From contig OZ252236.1 of the NCBI GenBank assembly GCA_965249455.1, positions 3,286,001 through 3,350,000 of the forward strand: a DNA stretch of 64,000 bases. The letters are read 5' to 3'. The number at the start of each line of letters is the position of its first letter. Positions within the stretch are counted from its first letter, which is position 1. The position numbers were made by a program, and so were the translations under genes. The notes below the pieces were generated by a model, which saw only the letters and a list, made by a program, of their open reading frames with translations, made no database searches and was not told the origin of the DNA. The DNA is from Jiulongibacter sp024742395 (GTDB lineage Bacteria; Bacteroidota; Bacteroidia; Cytophagales; Spirosomataceae). Positions 35,232 to 43,367 of the stretch are shown here, one piece after another.

Positions 35232-36644
35232 ATGAAAATAGAACAGATATATACGGGTTGCTTAGCACAAGGTGCGTATTACATTGAAAGTAACGGAGAA
35301 GTCGCTATTGTTGACCCTCTTAGGGAAGTGCAGCCTTACATTGAAAAAGCAGAAAAAGAAGGAGCAAAAATTAAATATGTTTTTGAAACTCACTTTCATG
35401 CAGATTTTGTCTCAGGACATGTGGACCTTTCAGAAAAAACAGGGGCTCCAATTATTTATGGTCCAAACGCAGTAACAGGTTTTGATGCCATCATAGCAGA
35501 AGATAATCAGGAATTTAAACTGGGCGATGTGACCATTAAGGTTTTGCATACGCCAGGACATACCATGGAGTCAACTTGTTACCTCTTAATTGATAAAGAA
35601 GGTAAGGAGAAAGCACTTTTCAGCGGAGATACATTGTTTATTGGAGACGTGGGAAGACCTGATCTGGCTCAAAAATCTGACTTAACAATTGAAGATTTAG
35701 CCGGTCACCTCTTTGACTCTTTAAGAAATAAGATAATGACTTTGCCTGATGATGTGGTAGTATATCCGGCACACGGTGCAGGCTCTGCTTGTGGTAAAAA
35801 CATGAGCAAAGAAACTACTGACCTTTTGGGTAATCAAAAACAGTTCAATTATGCTTTGAGGGCTAATATGACCAAAGCTGAGTTTATCAAAGAGGTGACT
35901 GATGGTCTTACGCCTCCACCGCAATATTTCCCTGAAAATGTAAAGATGAACAAAGAAGGCTACGAGTCTATTGACGAGGTAATGGAAAGAGGGGCCCAGG
36001 CTCTTAGTCCTGCTGCTTTTGAAGCTGCAGCAAATGAAACCGGTGCGGTGGTTTTAGATACCAGAAATCCACAGGATTTTGCTAAAGGTTTTGTTCCTAA
36101 CTCAATCAATATAGGATTAAATGGTCAATTTGCCCCTTGGGTTGGAGCTCTTATTCCAGACTTAAGACAAGAGATATTATTGATTACTGAAGAAGGAAAG
36201 GAAGAAGAAACCGTGATCAGACTTGCCCGTGTAGGTTATGACAATACCTTGGGTTACTTAAAAGGTGGAGTGAAAGCCTGGGCAGAGAGCAGTGCAGAAC
36301 TAGACACCATTGAGTCTATCAGTACTGCAGAGTTAGCCAGAAGAATGGAAGAAGATAAAGAACTCAATGTTATTGATGTAAGAAGACCTGGTGAGTACAT
36401 TTCTGAGCACGTAGAAGGTGTAGAGAATTTCCCACTTGATTATATCAATGATAATATGGCTGAGCTTGACAGAAACAAGACTTATACCATTCATTGTGCA
36501 GGTGGTTACAGAAGTATGATTGCATCCAGTATTCTTAATGCCAGAGGTTTTAATGTAGTCGATGTAGACGGTGGTTTTGCCGCTATTAAGAAGTCTGAGT
36601 TATTCAAAACTACAGATTACGTTTGTCCTTCTACTTTGAAGTAA
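35232..36644 (+). CDS. Persulfide dioxygenase (ETHE1-like) fused to two rhodanese domains
   Basis: The 470-residue protein begins with a metallo-beta-lactamase domain of ETHE1 type: THFHADFVSGH (His54, His56, Asp58, His63), HTPGHTMEST, FSGDTLFIGDVGRPDL and VYPAHGAGSACG. Two rhodanese domains follow: the first, at about 255-355, has no cysteine at the active-site position (LLITEEGKEEE), and the second, at about 360-465, has Cys422 in HCAGGYRS. ETHE1 oxidises glutathione or other low-molecular-weight persulfide to sulfite; active rhodaneses move sulfane sulfur to an acceptor. No signal peptide, so it acts in the cytoplasm. In this Bacteroidota the thiol is probably bacillithiol (bshA is in the window). 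It is last in the cluster, followed by a strong terminator. Confidence 0.93.
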   Translation: MKIEQIYTGCLAQGAYYIESNGEVAIVDPLREVQPYIEKAEKEGAKIKYVFETHFHADFVSGHVDLSEKTGAPIIYGPNAVTGFDAIIAEDNQEFKLGDVTIKVLHTPGHTMESTCYLLIDKEGKEKALFSGDTLFIGDVGRPDLAQKSDLTIEDLAGHLFDSLRNKIMTLPDDVVVYPAHGAGSACGKNMSKETTDLLGNQKQFNYALRANMTKAEFIKEVTDGLTPPPQYFPENVKMNKEGYESIDEVMERGAQALSPAAFEAAANETGAVVLDTRNPQDFAKGFVPNSINIGLNGQFAPWVGALIPDLRQEILLITEEGKEEETVIRLARVGYDNTLGYLKGGVKAWAESSAELDTIESISTAELARRMEEDKELNVIDVRRPGEYISEHVEGVENFPLDYINDNMAELDRNKTYTIHCAGGYRSMIASSILNARGFNVVDVDGGFAAIKKSELFKTTDYVCPSTLK

Positions 36645-36666
36645 GAGGGTTTGAGACTGGAGACTT

Positions 36667-36706
36667 AAGACAAAAGACATTAGACAAAAGACCCAAGACA
36701 AAAGAC
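36667..36706. repeat. Three 14-bp tandem repeats
   Basis: The 12-mer AAGACAAAAGAC (second copy TAGACAAAAGAC) begins at 36667, 36681 and 36695, a strict 14-bp period with two variable bases between copies. A weaker related sequence (GAGACTGGAGAC) lies just upstream. It is in the 3' untranslated region of the sulfur cluster; role unknown. Confidence 0.8.
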
Positions 36707-36750
36707 TCATGACGTCGTTTGGATCCAGGTTTTGTGGTTTAGACAAAATA

Positions 36751-36782
36751 AAAGCACCCTGAAGATGACTTCAGGGTGCTTT
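36751..36782. terminator. Strong bidirectional terminator between the sulfur cluster and csbD
   Basis: A perfect 14-bp stem (AAAGCACCCTGAAG, 36751-36764, with its complement at 36769-36782) closes a 4-base ATGA loop. A-rich and T-rich flanks are present on both sides, so it can serve the plus-strand dioxygenase gene and the minus-strand csbD gene that converge on it. Confidence 0.9.
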
Positions 36783-36793
36783 CTTATGGATTT

Positions 36794-36988
36794 TTAAATC
36801 TTGTCGATGAAGGATTTGATGTCTTCTTTGGTTTCTCCTGTTTTTTCCTGGAGTCTACCTAAAAGCTCGTTTTCCTTACCTTCTTCATAGGTTAAATCGT
36901 CGTCTGTAAGGTTTCCCCATTTTTGCTGAAGCTTACCTTTCACTTGATTCCAATTTCCTTTGATTTTATCCATCGTTGCATTTTCCAT
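36794..36988 (-). CDS. CsbD-like stress protein
   Basis: From the ATG at 36988 the product is 64 residues (MENATMDKIKGNWNQVKGKLQ). The CsbD pattern is complete: D.IKGNWNQVKGKLQQKWG.LTDDDLTYEEGKE.EL.GRLQE..G. Such small, charged, helical proteins are induced by general stress in many bacteria; molecular function is unknown. A longer reading from 37042 adds 18 residues without family similarity. The upstream region has a 7-bp-armed dyad (37046-37067) that may control it. Confidence 0.9.
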   Translation of the reverse strand: MENATMDKIKGNWNQVKGKLQQKWGNLTDDDLTYEEGKENELLGRLQEKTGETKEDIKSFIDKI

Positions 36989-37045
36989 AATAATATGTTG
37001 TTTTGTTCGATAGTAAAGGTTAAAGCTTCGTTCCACGTACATTAG

Positions 37046-37067
37046 GGATTCATCGTGTAGAATCCCC
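37046..37067. promoter_or_regulatory. Operator-like dyad upstream of csbD
   Basis: GGGATTC-N8-GAATCCC (37046-37052 and 37061-37067) is a perfect inverted repeat 58 bp upstream of the csbD start and about 93 bp upstream of the divergent DUF2141 gene. A 22-bp dyad with one-turn spacing is what a dimeric regulator would bind. No known consensus is recognised. Confidence 0.45.
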
Positions 37068-37159
37068 TACTCAGAATACACCACATGTAGAGACTTTTCT
37101 GCTTGTCTTGTCATAAATAATACCTTAAGACCTTTTTTTCCGTTAGTTATACTAAACAT

Positions 37160-37585
37160 GTGCACCCAATGATCTTTTCCTTCATTCTTTCTTTGCTTTC
37201 TCTCCTCCCTACTATTATGGATACGGCTGAATTAGAAGTGAGCGTATCTAATCTTGAAAATTCAAATGCCCCAATTTACTTTGCTATTTATCAGGATGAC
37301 AAGTTCTTTCTAAAGACCGATAAGATGTATAAAGGATTGAGAGTTTCACCAAAAGGAAGCACACAGCCAAAAGTTAAAATTTCGGTTCCGGCAGGTGAAT
37401 ATGCTCTGGCTGTCTATCAGGATATAAATGAAAATGGAAAATTAGATCTCAATTTTCTGGGGATCCCCACTGAACCTTATGGATTCTCTCAAAACTTCAA
37501 ACCCCGCCTTTCAGCTCCGAAATTCTCCGATATTAAAGTTTATGTCAAAAGTAAAACGAGTATAGCAATCAAGCTTTTGGATTAG
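37160..37585 (+). CDS. DUF2141 family exported protein
   Basis: The product (141 residues from GTG 37160; 138 from ATG 37169) has a hydrophobic N-terminus serving as signal (MIFSFILSLLSLLPTIMDT). It carries the DUF2141 core: LEVSVSNLENSNAPIYFAIYQDDKFF near the start and VPAGEYALAVYQDINENGKLDLNFLGIPTEPYGFS..F, with the DxNxNGKxD calcium-like loop. The family is a small beta-sandwich of unknown role, common in Bacteroidota envelopes. Confidence 0.9.
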   Translation: MHPMIFSFILSLLSLLPTIMDTAELEVSVSNLENSNAPIYFAIYQDDKFFLKTDKMYKGLRVSPKGSTQPKVKISVPAGEYALAVYQDINENGKLDLNFLGIPTEPYGFSQNFKPRLSAPKFSDIKVYVKSKTSIAIKLLD

Positions 37586-37705
37586 CAAGGTAGACACACT
37601 GAGATTCATTAAATAGAAAATCTACTTTATGGTAAACTCATTTTACATTTTTCTCAAGCCAGGAAACCTCTTTGAAAATCCCACCAAACCACATAATTTC
37701 ACTGC

Positions 37706-37966
37706 ATGGATGAAAAGAAGGAATTAATACTACGCGATTGGCTTGCCATTGAACGTACCAAACTGGCAAATGAACGCACCTTTCTGGCATATTTCAGAAC
37801 AGCATTTGTCTTTTTGGCCACAGGTCTTTCCTTTCTGAAAATTGATTATTTCAAGGAATTTCAGTGGCTGGGATGGACCCTTCTCGGAATCTTCCCTGTC
37901 ATTCTCATTTTCGGAATTTTCAGACTTCTACAAGTAAGAAAAGGAATCAGCAAGCATTACTCCTGA
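37706..37966 (+). CDS. DUF202/YidH family membrane protein
   Basis: The 86-residue protein begins with the hallmark DWLAIERTKLANERTFLAYFRT of the YidH/DUF202 family and has two membrane helices (about residues 26-45 and 53-73). Function is unknown. Its 3' end overlaps the convergent oligopeptidase gene by 10 bp. Confidence 0.92.
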   Translation: MDEKKELILRDWLAIERTKLANERTFLAYFRTAFVFLATGLSFLKIDYFKEFQWLGWTLLGIFPVILIFGIFRLLQVRKGISKHYS

Positions 37967-40113
37967 TCCACTTTCCCCTCTAAAAGGCAGATAAATGCCC
38001 ACCTTAGAGCTACGTCTTTGAGGTAATCAAACCTGCCGGAAGCTCCGCCATGGCCAAACTCCATATTGGTTTTTAGTAATACCACGTTATTGTCAGTCTT
38101 TAGTTTTCTTAGTTTAGCCACCCATTTAGCCGGTTCAAAATACTGAACCTGACTATCATGAAGTCCTGTAGTCACTAAGATGTTCGGATAATTCTTCGCC
38201 TCTACATTCTCATAAGGCGAATAGCTTTTCATGTACTCGTAGGCTGCCTTTTCGTTTGGATTTCCCCACTCGTCGTATTCATTTGTTGTTAACGGTATAC
38301 TTTCGTCCAGCATGGTATTTACTACATCTACAAAAGGCACATCAGCAATCACCCCATTGTAAAGCTCAGGAGCTAAATTTACCACTGCACCCATTAATAA
38401 GCCTCCAGCAGAGCCGCCATTGGCATATAAGTGCTCAGGAGAAGTATATCCTGCCGAAACCAGAAACTTCCCACAGTCTATAAAATCTGTAAACGTGTTC
38501 ATTTTCTTCTTCAGTTTACCATCCAGATACCACTTTCTCCCCATTTCCTGCCCGCCTCTGATATGGGCTATGGCATAAGCAAATCCTCGGTCTAGGATGC
38601 TCAAACGGGTACTGCTAAAAGAGGCATCCATACTGTAACCGTATGATCCATAAGCATATTCCATTAGTGGAGATTGACCATCTTTTTTAAAGCCTTTTTT
38701 ATAAACAATAGAGATTGGTATTTTCACTCCATCTCTTGCCGTGGCGTAGAGTCTTTCTGTTACATATTGTGACTTATCATAACCGCCCAATACTTCCTGT
38801 TGTTTCTTTAAGGTTCTGGCCTTTGTCCCCATATCATAATCATAAATAGAGCTAGGGGTAATCATAGAGGTATAACTAAAGCGTAATAGCTTGCTTTCGT
38901 AATCTGCATTCTGATTAATCGACGCATCATATGTAGGCTCATCAAAAGAAATCAAATGATCACCGTTTGTTTTCAGGTTTATAACTTTAATTTCGTTTAA
39001 TCCATTTTTTCGTTGCTGGATCACCAAATAGTCTCTGAATTCTTCCAATCTTTCTATGAGCACATTTTCATCATGAGTAATATACTCCTTCCAATTCTCT
39101 CTGCTAGTGGCATTTAAGGGAGTTTCCAACACTTTGAAATTCTCAGCCCCACCTTCATTGGTTCTAACAAGAAATTTATCTTCCAGTGGGGTAACATCAT
39201 AAAGCACATCTTTCATCCTGGGCTGAAAAACCTTGAATGCATCATTGGGTTTATTAGCATCCAGATATCGCATTTCAGACGAAAGGGTGGCCGCAGAATA
39301 AATCCATATCCATTGACTGTTCTTGCTTTTGTATACACCTATATAATTGGAGTTATCCTTCTCTTCATAAACCAGTTTGTCTAGAGCAGAAGAAGTTCCC
39401 AATGTATGTCTGAAGATCTTTTCAGAGAGAAGTGTCACCGGATGTTTACCAGTGTAAAAAAGTGTTTTATTGTCATTGGCCCACACCGGGTCACCTTCTG
39501 TGTTTGCTATCTTGTCTTCCAGAATTTTACCACTTTCCAGATCCTTCACATAAATGGTGTATTGTCTTCTTGAAATCTCATCTACACCAAAAGCCAGTAG
39601 TTTATTGTCCTCACTGATACTCATTCCCGTTACAGAATAATAGGCTTTTCCTTCAGCCATGGCATCCACATCCAGCAGAATTTCTTCCGGGGCATCCAGA
39701 CTTCCTTTTTTGCGACAGTATTTGTAATATTGCTTCCCTTCTTCGGTTCTCGAATAGTAGTAATATCCATTGCTGAAATAAGGAACGCTCTCATCCTTTT
39801 CCTTTATCCTTGACTTCATCTCAGTGAACAAGCTCGCCTGGAAGGCATTGGTTTGTTCCATCATGGCGTCTAAATAACCATTTTCAGCATTTAGGTAATC
39901 TATTACATTGCTACTATCCGGCCCCTTCCCAAAATAATCGTACATCCAGTAATAAGGATCACTCACCGTATCGCCATGTATAATTCTTACATGGTCTTTT
40001 TCTATTGCCACTGGAGCCGTAAGCTCAGGCCACTTTACAGACATTCTTTCTGATTTTTTAGTACACGAAAACACAAGCACGAAGCTAACAAGCAGAAGTA
40101 AGACAGTTTTCAT
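37957..40113 (-). CDS. Prolyl oligopeptidase-family (S9A) lipoprotein, oligopeptidase B-like
   Basis: This 718-residue enzyme starts with a lipoprotein signal (MKTVLLLLVSFVLVFSC, lipid Cys17), unusual because classical oligopeptidase B is cytoplasmic. Then come a seven-bladed propeller (YYWMYDYFG, YYSVTGMSISEDNKLLAFGVD) and an alpha/beta hydrolase domain with the catalytic Ser in YANGGSAGGLLMG, the Asp in VTTGLHDSQVQYFEP and the His in NMEFGHGGASGRF. It cleaves short peptides after Arg/Lys (OpB type) or Pro. Anchored in the envelope it would act on peptides in the periplasm. Confidence 0.94.
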   Translation of the reverse strand: MKTVLLLLVSFVLVFSCTKKSERMSVKWPELTAPVAIEKDHVRIIHGDTVSDPYYWMYDYFGKGPDSSNVIDYLNAENGYLDAMMEQTNAFQASLFTEMKSRIKEKDESVPYFSNGYYYYSRTEEGKQYYKYCRKKGSLDAPEEILLDVDAMAEGKAYYSVTGMSISEDNKLLAFGVDEISRRQYTIYVKDLESGKILEDKIANTEGDPVWANDNKTLFYTGKHPVTLLSEKIFRHTLGTSSALDKLVYEEKDNSNYIGVYKSKNSQWIWIYSAATLSSEMRYLDANKPNDAFKVFQPRMKDVLYDVTPLEDKFLVRTNEGGAENFKVLETPLNATSRENWKEYITHDENVLIERLEEFRDYLVIQQRKNGLNEIKVINLKTNGDHLISFDEPTYDASINQNADYESKLLRFSYTSMITPSSIYDYDMGTKARTLKKQQEVLGGYDKSQYVTERLYATARDGVKIPISIVYKKGFKKDGQSPLMEYAYGSYGYSMDASFSSTRLSILDRGFAYAIAHIRGGQEMGRKWYLDGKLKKKMNTFTDFIDCGKFLVSAGYTSPEHLYANGGSAGGLLMGAVVNLAPELYNGVIADVPFVDVVNTMLDESIPLTTNEYDEWGNPNEKAAYEYMKSYSPYENVEAKNYPNILVTTGLHDSQVQYFEPAKWVAKLRKLKTDNNVVLLKTNMEFGHGGASGRFDYLKDVALRWAFICLLEGKVDQE

Positions 40114-40184
40114 TAATTGACTATTTTTTCTACAATTTAAGCGAGTTTTTACATATTCTTAAGAGTAAAATTTCCTTTTTTATT

Positions 40185-40300
40185 GGGCGTGCCCCTGCGG
40201 GTCGGCGTATTCCGGGCTCCGCTTTCGCTTCGGTCTTAATACAACACACCAGGCTCACCCTTCCTTTAAGACTAAACCCTGCATATACCTCACGCGTCTC
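40185..40300. repeat. GC-rich intergenic island resembling a Bacteroidota interspersed repeat
   Basis: Between the divergent genes at 40113 and 40363 the base composition changes sharply: GGGCGTGCCCCTGCGGGTCG (40185-40204) followed by CGGGCTCCGCTTTCGCTTCG. Similar short GC-rich blocks (GGGCGT..CCC..GGGTCGG followed by a CCGCT..CGCTTCGG part) occur in intergenic spaces of many Bacteroidota as far as I recall; this was not checked. Boundaries are approximate. Confidence 0.45.
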
Positions 40301-40362
40301 AGAATTATTAAAGCATTTATTCTTCTTTTCCTTTCTCCACTGATAATTAGTAAATTAGATAC

Positions 40363-40977
40363 ATGTTAAGAAAACTTCTACTGGCTTTTAGCCTCTACTT
40401 CTTTCCTGTCCTTATCTCATCATGCATTCATTGTGGCGAGGAGCCAGAAAATTACATTCAAACTCTGAAAGAGGTTAGTTTTCACAGAAGCAAGACCCTT
40501 GAATCTGAGACAATGAACAGATATGATTCCGAAATAGTTGACTCTGCAGACATAAACTATTTCGCATTAAAACTAGACCTGGAGATGGTAAGCCGTAAGA
40601 ACCTGACGCTTGAAGGAAAAGGTGGCTCCTCTTGTTTTGCATGCTCCATTCCACCACCTTCATTAGCCTCAAAAGTATCCGATATAAAAATTAGCACAAA
40701 CCAAGAATTTGAAGGTTATGAAGCAGGTGCTGACCTATCTGAATTATTCTATATTGACCCGATATCGAATTATCTGGATGACTACAAATTATATTCTATT
40801 GCAGATTTTGAGAATGAAAAATTCCGAAGGCCGGTAGAGTCCATTTACTTTTTATTCTCAAAGGCTCTCAGCCAGGCTTTTACTGGTTCTTTCAGAATCA
40901 GTTTAAAATCAGACGGAAAAGTGTATAGCCAAAACAGTGCTATCATCAATCTAAGGCCTTTATTGGCCGGATTCTGA
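40363..40977 (+). CDS. Lipoprotein of unknown function
   Basis: The 204-residue product has a lipoprotein signal peptide ending LISSC (lipid Cys21), followed by IHCGEEPENY. Three further cysteines (Cys24 and the SSCFACSIPP pair) could form disulfides or bind metal. The rest is beta-rich (YFALKLDLEMVSRK, VSDIKISTNQEFE, TGSFRISLKSDGKVY) and I recognise no family. Its 3' end overlaps the convergent symporter gene by 18 bp. Confidence 0.7.
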   Translation: MLRKLLLAFSLYFFPVLISSCIHCGEEPENYIQTLKEVSFHRSKTLESETMNRYDSEIVDSADINYFALKLDLEMVSRKNLTLEGKGGSSCFACSIPPPSLASKVSDIKISTNQEFEGYEAGADLSELFYIDPISNYLDDYKLYSIADFENEKFRRPVESIYFLFSKALSQAFTGSFRISLKSDGKVYSQNSAIINLRPLLAGF

Positions 40978-42264
40978 GAAACGATCAAAAACCACGCAGG
41001 CGGTCAGGTCGCCTGTGACGTTCACGGCTGTTCTAAACATCCCCAAAATTCTATCAATACCAATAAGTATCATTATTCCTTCAGCCGGAATACCCGATTG
41101 CTCTAAGACTGTGACCAAAATGATTATCCCACCTCCTGGAATAGAGGGTGTACCTATAGAAGCCGCAATGACCGTAATCATAATCAAAACGATGGTGGCT
41201 AGCGGTAAGTCCATGCCATATACCTGAGAAATGAATATGACCGCTGCACATTGAAACAGTGCGGTGCCGTCCATGTTTATTGTTGCACCAATAGGTACGA
41301 TGAACTTTGAGATAAATGGTGAGATATTCAGTTTCTCTTCTGCAGTTTTCATACTCAAAGGCATCACTGCAGCAGAAGAAGCGGTAGAAAAAGCCAACAG
41401 CTGTACATCTCTAACCAATCTTAAGAACTCCAGAGGATTCCTTTTCCCTAAAAGGGCAATAATCACCAGGTAAACAGCCATTAAAACGGCCAGACCTAGT
41501 AGAACGGTCAGCATAAATACCCCAAGTCCTAAAATGCTTTTAAGGCCCACATTTATCACCAACTGAGCCATCAAACCAAAGACCGCATACGGTGCCAGTT
41601 CCATTGCCCAGCGGACAATAGTCATACAAATCTCCTGAACAGAAGAAAGCAAATCAAGCAGGAGTCCCACGTTCTTTCGTTCCATAAAAGTTATGGCAAT
41701 ACCTATGATTAAGGTAAAAATGACAATACTTAACATCTCGCCACTTACCATACTTTCTAAAGGATTAGAGGGCAAAAGTTCTGAGATAATAGTGGGCAAT
41801 GAGCTAATGCTTGGCAGGCCAACAGTCCTTTGTGTCTGGCCTACTATTTCTAAAGGTTCATCAGGAGTGAAATAATTGCCTGGCTGTATCAGGGAGGTAA
41901 ATCCAGTGCCTATAACTATTGCAATGGCCGTGGTGGATACGAAATACAAGACCAGATATAATCCTACTTTTTTTAATTTCTCTGTATCTGTATTACTAGC
42001 GATTCCTGTAATAATTGAGGTAAATACCAATGGAATCATGATCATCTGAACCAGTTTAATAAATAGGGTACCCGGAAAACCCAACCAACTGGAAAGACCA
42101 TCTGCCCAATCTTTCTTAATAAAGCCTGTATCTGGCATAATGAGCAAGCCAACCAGTATACCCAGAAACATACCCACTAGAATCTTCAACCATAGCTTGG
42201 TTTCAAGCAATCGCTGCAAATGATGACTAAACTCACTTAATTCTTTAAAACCCCTTTCTATCAT
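40960..42264 (-). CDS. Dicarboxylate/amino acid:cation symporter (DAACS family)
   Basis: This 434-residue transporter has the GltP/GltPh elements: eight helices, the Ser-rich hairpin AFSTASSAAVMPLSMKTAEEKL, the unwound TM7 motif NMDGTALFQ (variant NMDGT), hairpin 2 SIGTPSIPGGGIIILVTVLEQSGIP and the TM8 end DRILGMFRTAVNVTGDLTACV. Members import glutamate, aspartate or C4-dicarboxylates with Na+ or H+. Substrate cannot be decided from the motifs alone. The 3' end overlaps the convergent lipoprotein gene by 18 bp. Confidence 0.95.
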   Translation of the reverse strand: MIERGFKELSEFSHHLQRLLETKLWLKILVGMFLGILVGLLIMPDTGFIKKDWADGLSSWLGFPGTLFIKLVQMIMIPLVFTSIITGIASNTDTEKLKKVGLYLVLYFVSTTAIAIVIGTGFTSLIQPGNYFTPDEPLEIVGQTQRTVGLPSISSLPTIISELLPSNPLESMVSGEMLSIVIFTLIIGIAITFMERKNVGLLLDLLSSVQEICMTIVRWAMELAPYAVFGLMAQLVINVGLKSILGLGVFMLTVLLGLAVLMAVYLVIIALLGKRNPLEFLRLVRDVQLLAFSTASSAAVMPLSMKTAEEKLNISPFISKFIVPIGATINMDGTALFQCAAVIFISQVYGMDLPLATIVLIMITVIAASIGTPSIPGGGIIILVTVLEQSGIPAEGIMILIGIDRILGMFRTAVNVTGDLTACVVFDRFSESGQ

Positions 42265-42350
42265 GTCTTAAAAGTATCCTACTAATTTCCGATAAAATAT
42301 GATCAGACTCATCCTCCCTACTGTAATGAAATCCTTACTTTTGAAAAAAA

Positions 42351-43301
42351 TTGAACAATTTGGACTTTACACCTCCGTTTTGGCAGTTTAACGGCCATCT
42401 GCAAACCATTTATCCGAGTTTCTTCAGAAAGATAGCATTACCTTATGAAAGGGAAAGACTGGAACTTCCCGATGGAGACTTTCTGGATTTGGACTGGGTA
42501 AAAACTGGAAGTAAGAAGCTTCATATTGCCACACATGGTCTTGAAGGCGACTCTACCCGTCACTATGTGACCGGCATGATCAGTGCTTTTAACCGTCATG
42601 GTTTTGACGGATTGGGCTGGAACTCCCGCAGCTGTAGTGGAGAAATCAACAGACTGCCCCGCTTTTATCATCATGGCGATGCTGAAGACTTACGTTATGT
42701 TCTTGAATATGCAATCTCGCTGGGTTATGAAGAAATCGTATTAACCGGTTTTAGTATGGGAGGTAGCCTTACCTTAAGGCTACTCGCAGAATTCCCTGAG
42801 AAATTACCCAAAGAAGTGAAAGGTGCACTTGTAACCTCTGTTCCTTTAGACCTTAAAAGTTCTGTAGATGAATTGGACAAACCCGGGAAACGTTTTTATA
42901 TGAGACGTTTCATCAAAAAACTTGCTGTAAAGATTGAGGCAAAATCTAAAATGTTCCCGGACCATCCGAATCTACGTTTTGATGGCTATCAGAAAGAAAT
43001 AAAAAACTTCTATGATTTCGATAACCGTTACACTGCTCCATTGCATGGCTATAAAGATGCTATAGATTTTTATCGAATTGCGTCTACCAAACCCATCTTA
43101 AAGAATATTAATGTTCCCACCACCATCATTCAGGCCTTAAATGATCCATTTTTAGGTAAAGAATGCTATGAATTAACCGCTGATACTCCTCATTTTGTAG
43201 AATTGCTTACACCAAATCAAGGTGGTCATGTGGGTTTTATGCAAAAAGGTAATGACCTTAGTTTTGCAGAAGCTTATGCCATTGAGACTTTGTCTAAATG
43301 A
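42351..43301 (+). CDS. YheT-like alpha/beta hydrolase
   Basis: The 316-residue protein matches the YheT/ABHD family: FTPPFWQFNGHLQTIYPSFFRK, HGLEGDSTRHYVTGM, GFDGLGWNSRSCSGEINRLPRFYHHGD, the nucleophile elbow TGFSMGGSLTLRLL, NVPTTIIQALNDPF with the acid and NQGGHVGFM with the His. Members are esterases of unknown natural substrate. The start is TTG at 42351, since FTPPFWQFNGHLQT is the conserved N-terminus; a TACTTTTG -7-like box lies just upstream, leaving a very short leader. Confidence 0.92.
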   Translation: MNNLDFTPPFWQFNGHLQTIYPSFFRKIALPYERERLELPDGDFLDLDWVKTGSKKLHIATHGLEGDSTRHYVTGMISAFNRHGFDGLGWNSRSCSGEINRLPRFYHHGDAEDLRYVLEYAISLGYEEIVLTGFSMGGSLTLRLLAEFPEKLPKEVKGALVTSVPLDLKSSVDELDKPGKRFYMRRFIKKLAVKIEAKSKMFPDHPNLRFDGYQKEIKNFYDFDNRYTAPLHGYKDAIDFYRIASTKPILKNINVPTTIIQALNDPFLGKECYELTADTPHFVELLTPNQGGHVGFMQKGNDLSFAEAYAIETLSK

Positions 43302-43302
43302 G

Positions 43303-43338
43303 AAAAAGACACCCCTAATCTGGCAGGAGTGCCTTTTT
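43303..43338. terminator. Bidirectional terminator between the YheT-like and TonB-receptor genes
   Basis: Arms AAAAAGACACCCC (43303-43315) and GGAGTGCCTTTTTT (43326-43339) form a hairpin with one or two mismatches around a 10-base loop. Terminal A and T runs allow ending of transcripts from both convergent genes. Confidence 0.75.
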
Positions 43339-43367
43339 TAACCATATAATAAACTGCACTTAAACCC

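Noticed and set aside
28560..36782. SoxXA, SoxYZ, SoxCD or Sqr genes in the sulfur cluster
   Set aside because: All eight reading frames are accounted for by other families; no GGCGG-ended SoxY, monohaem SoxX or flavoprotein Sqr is present.
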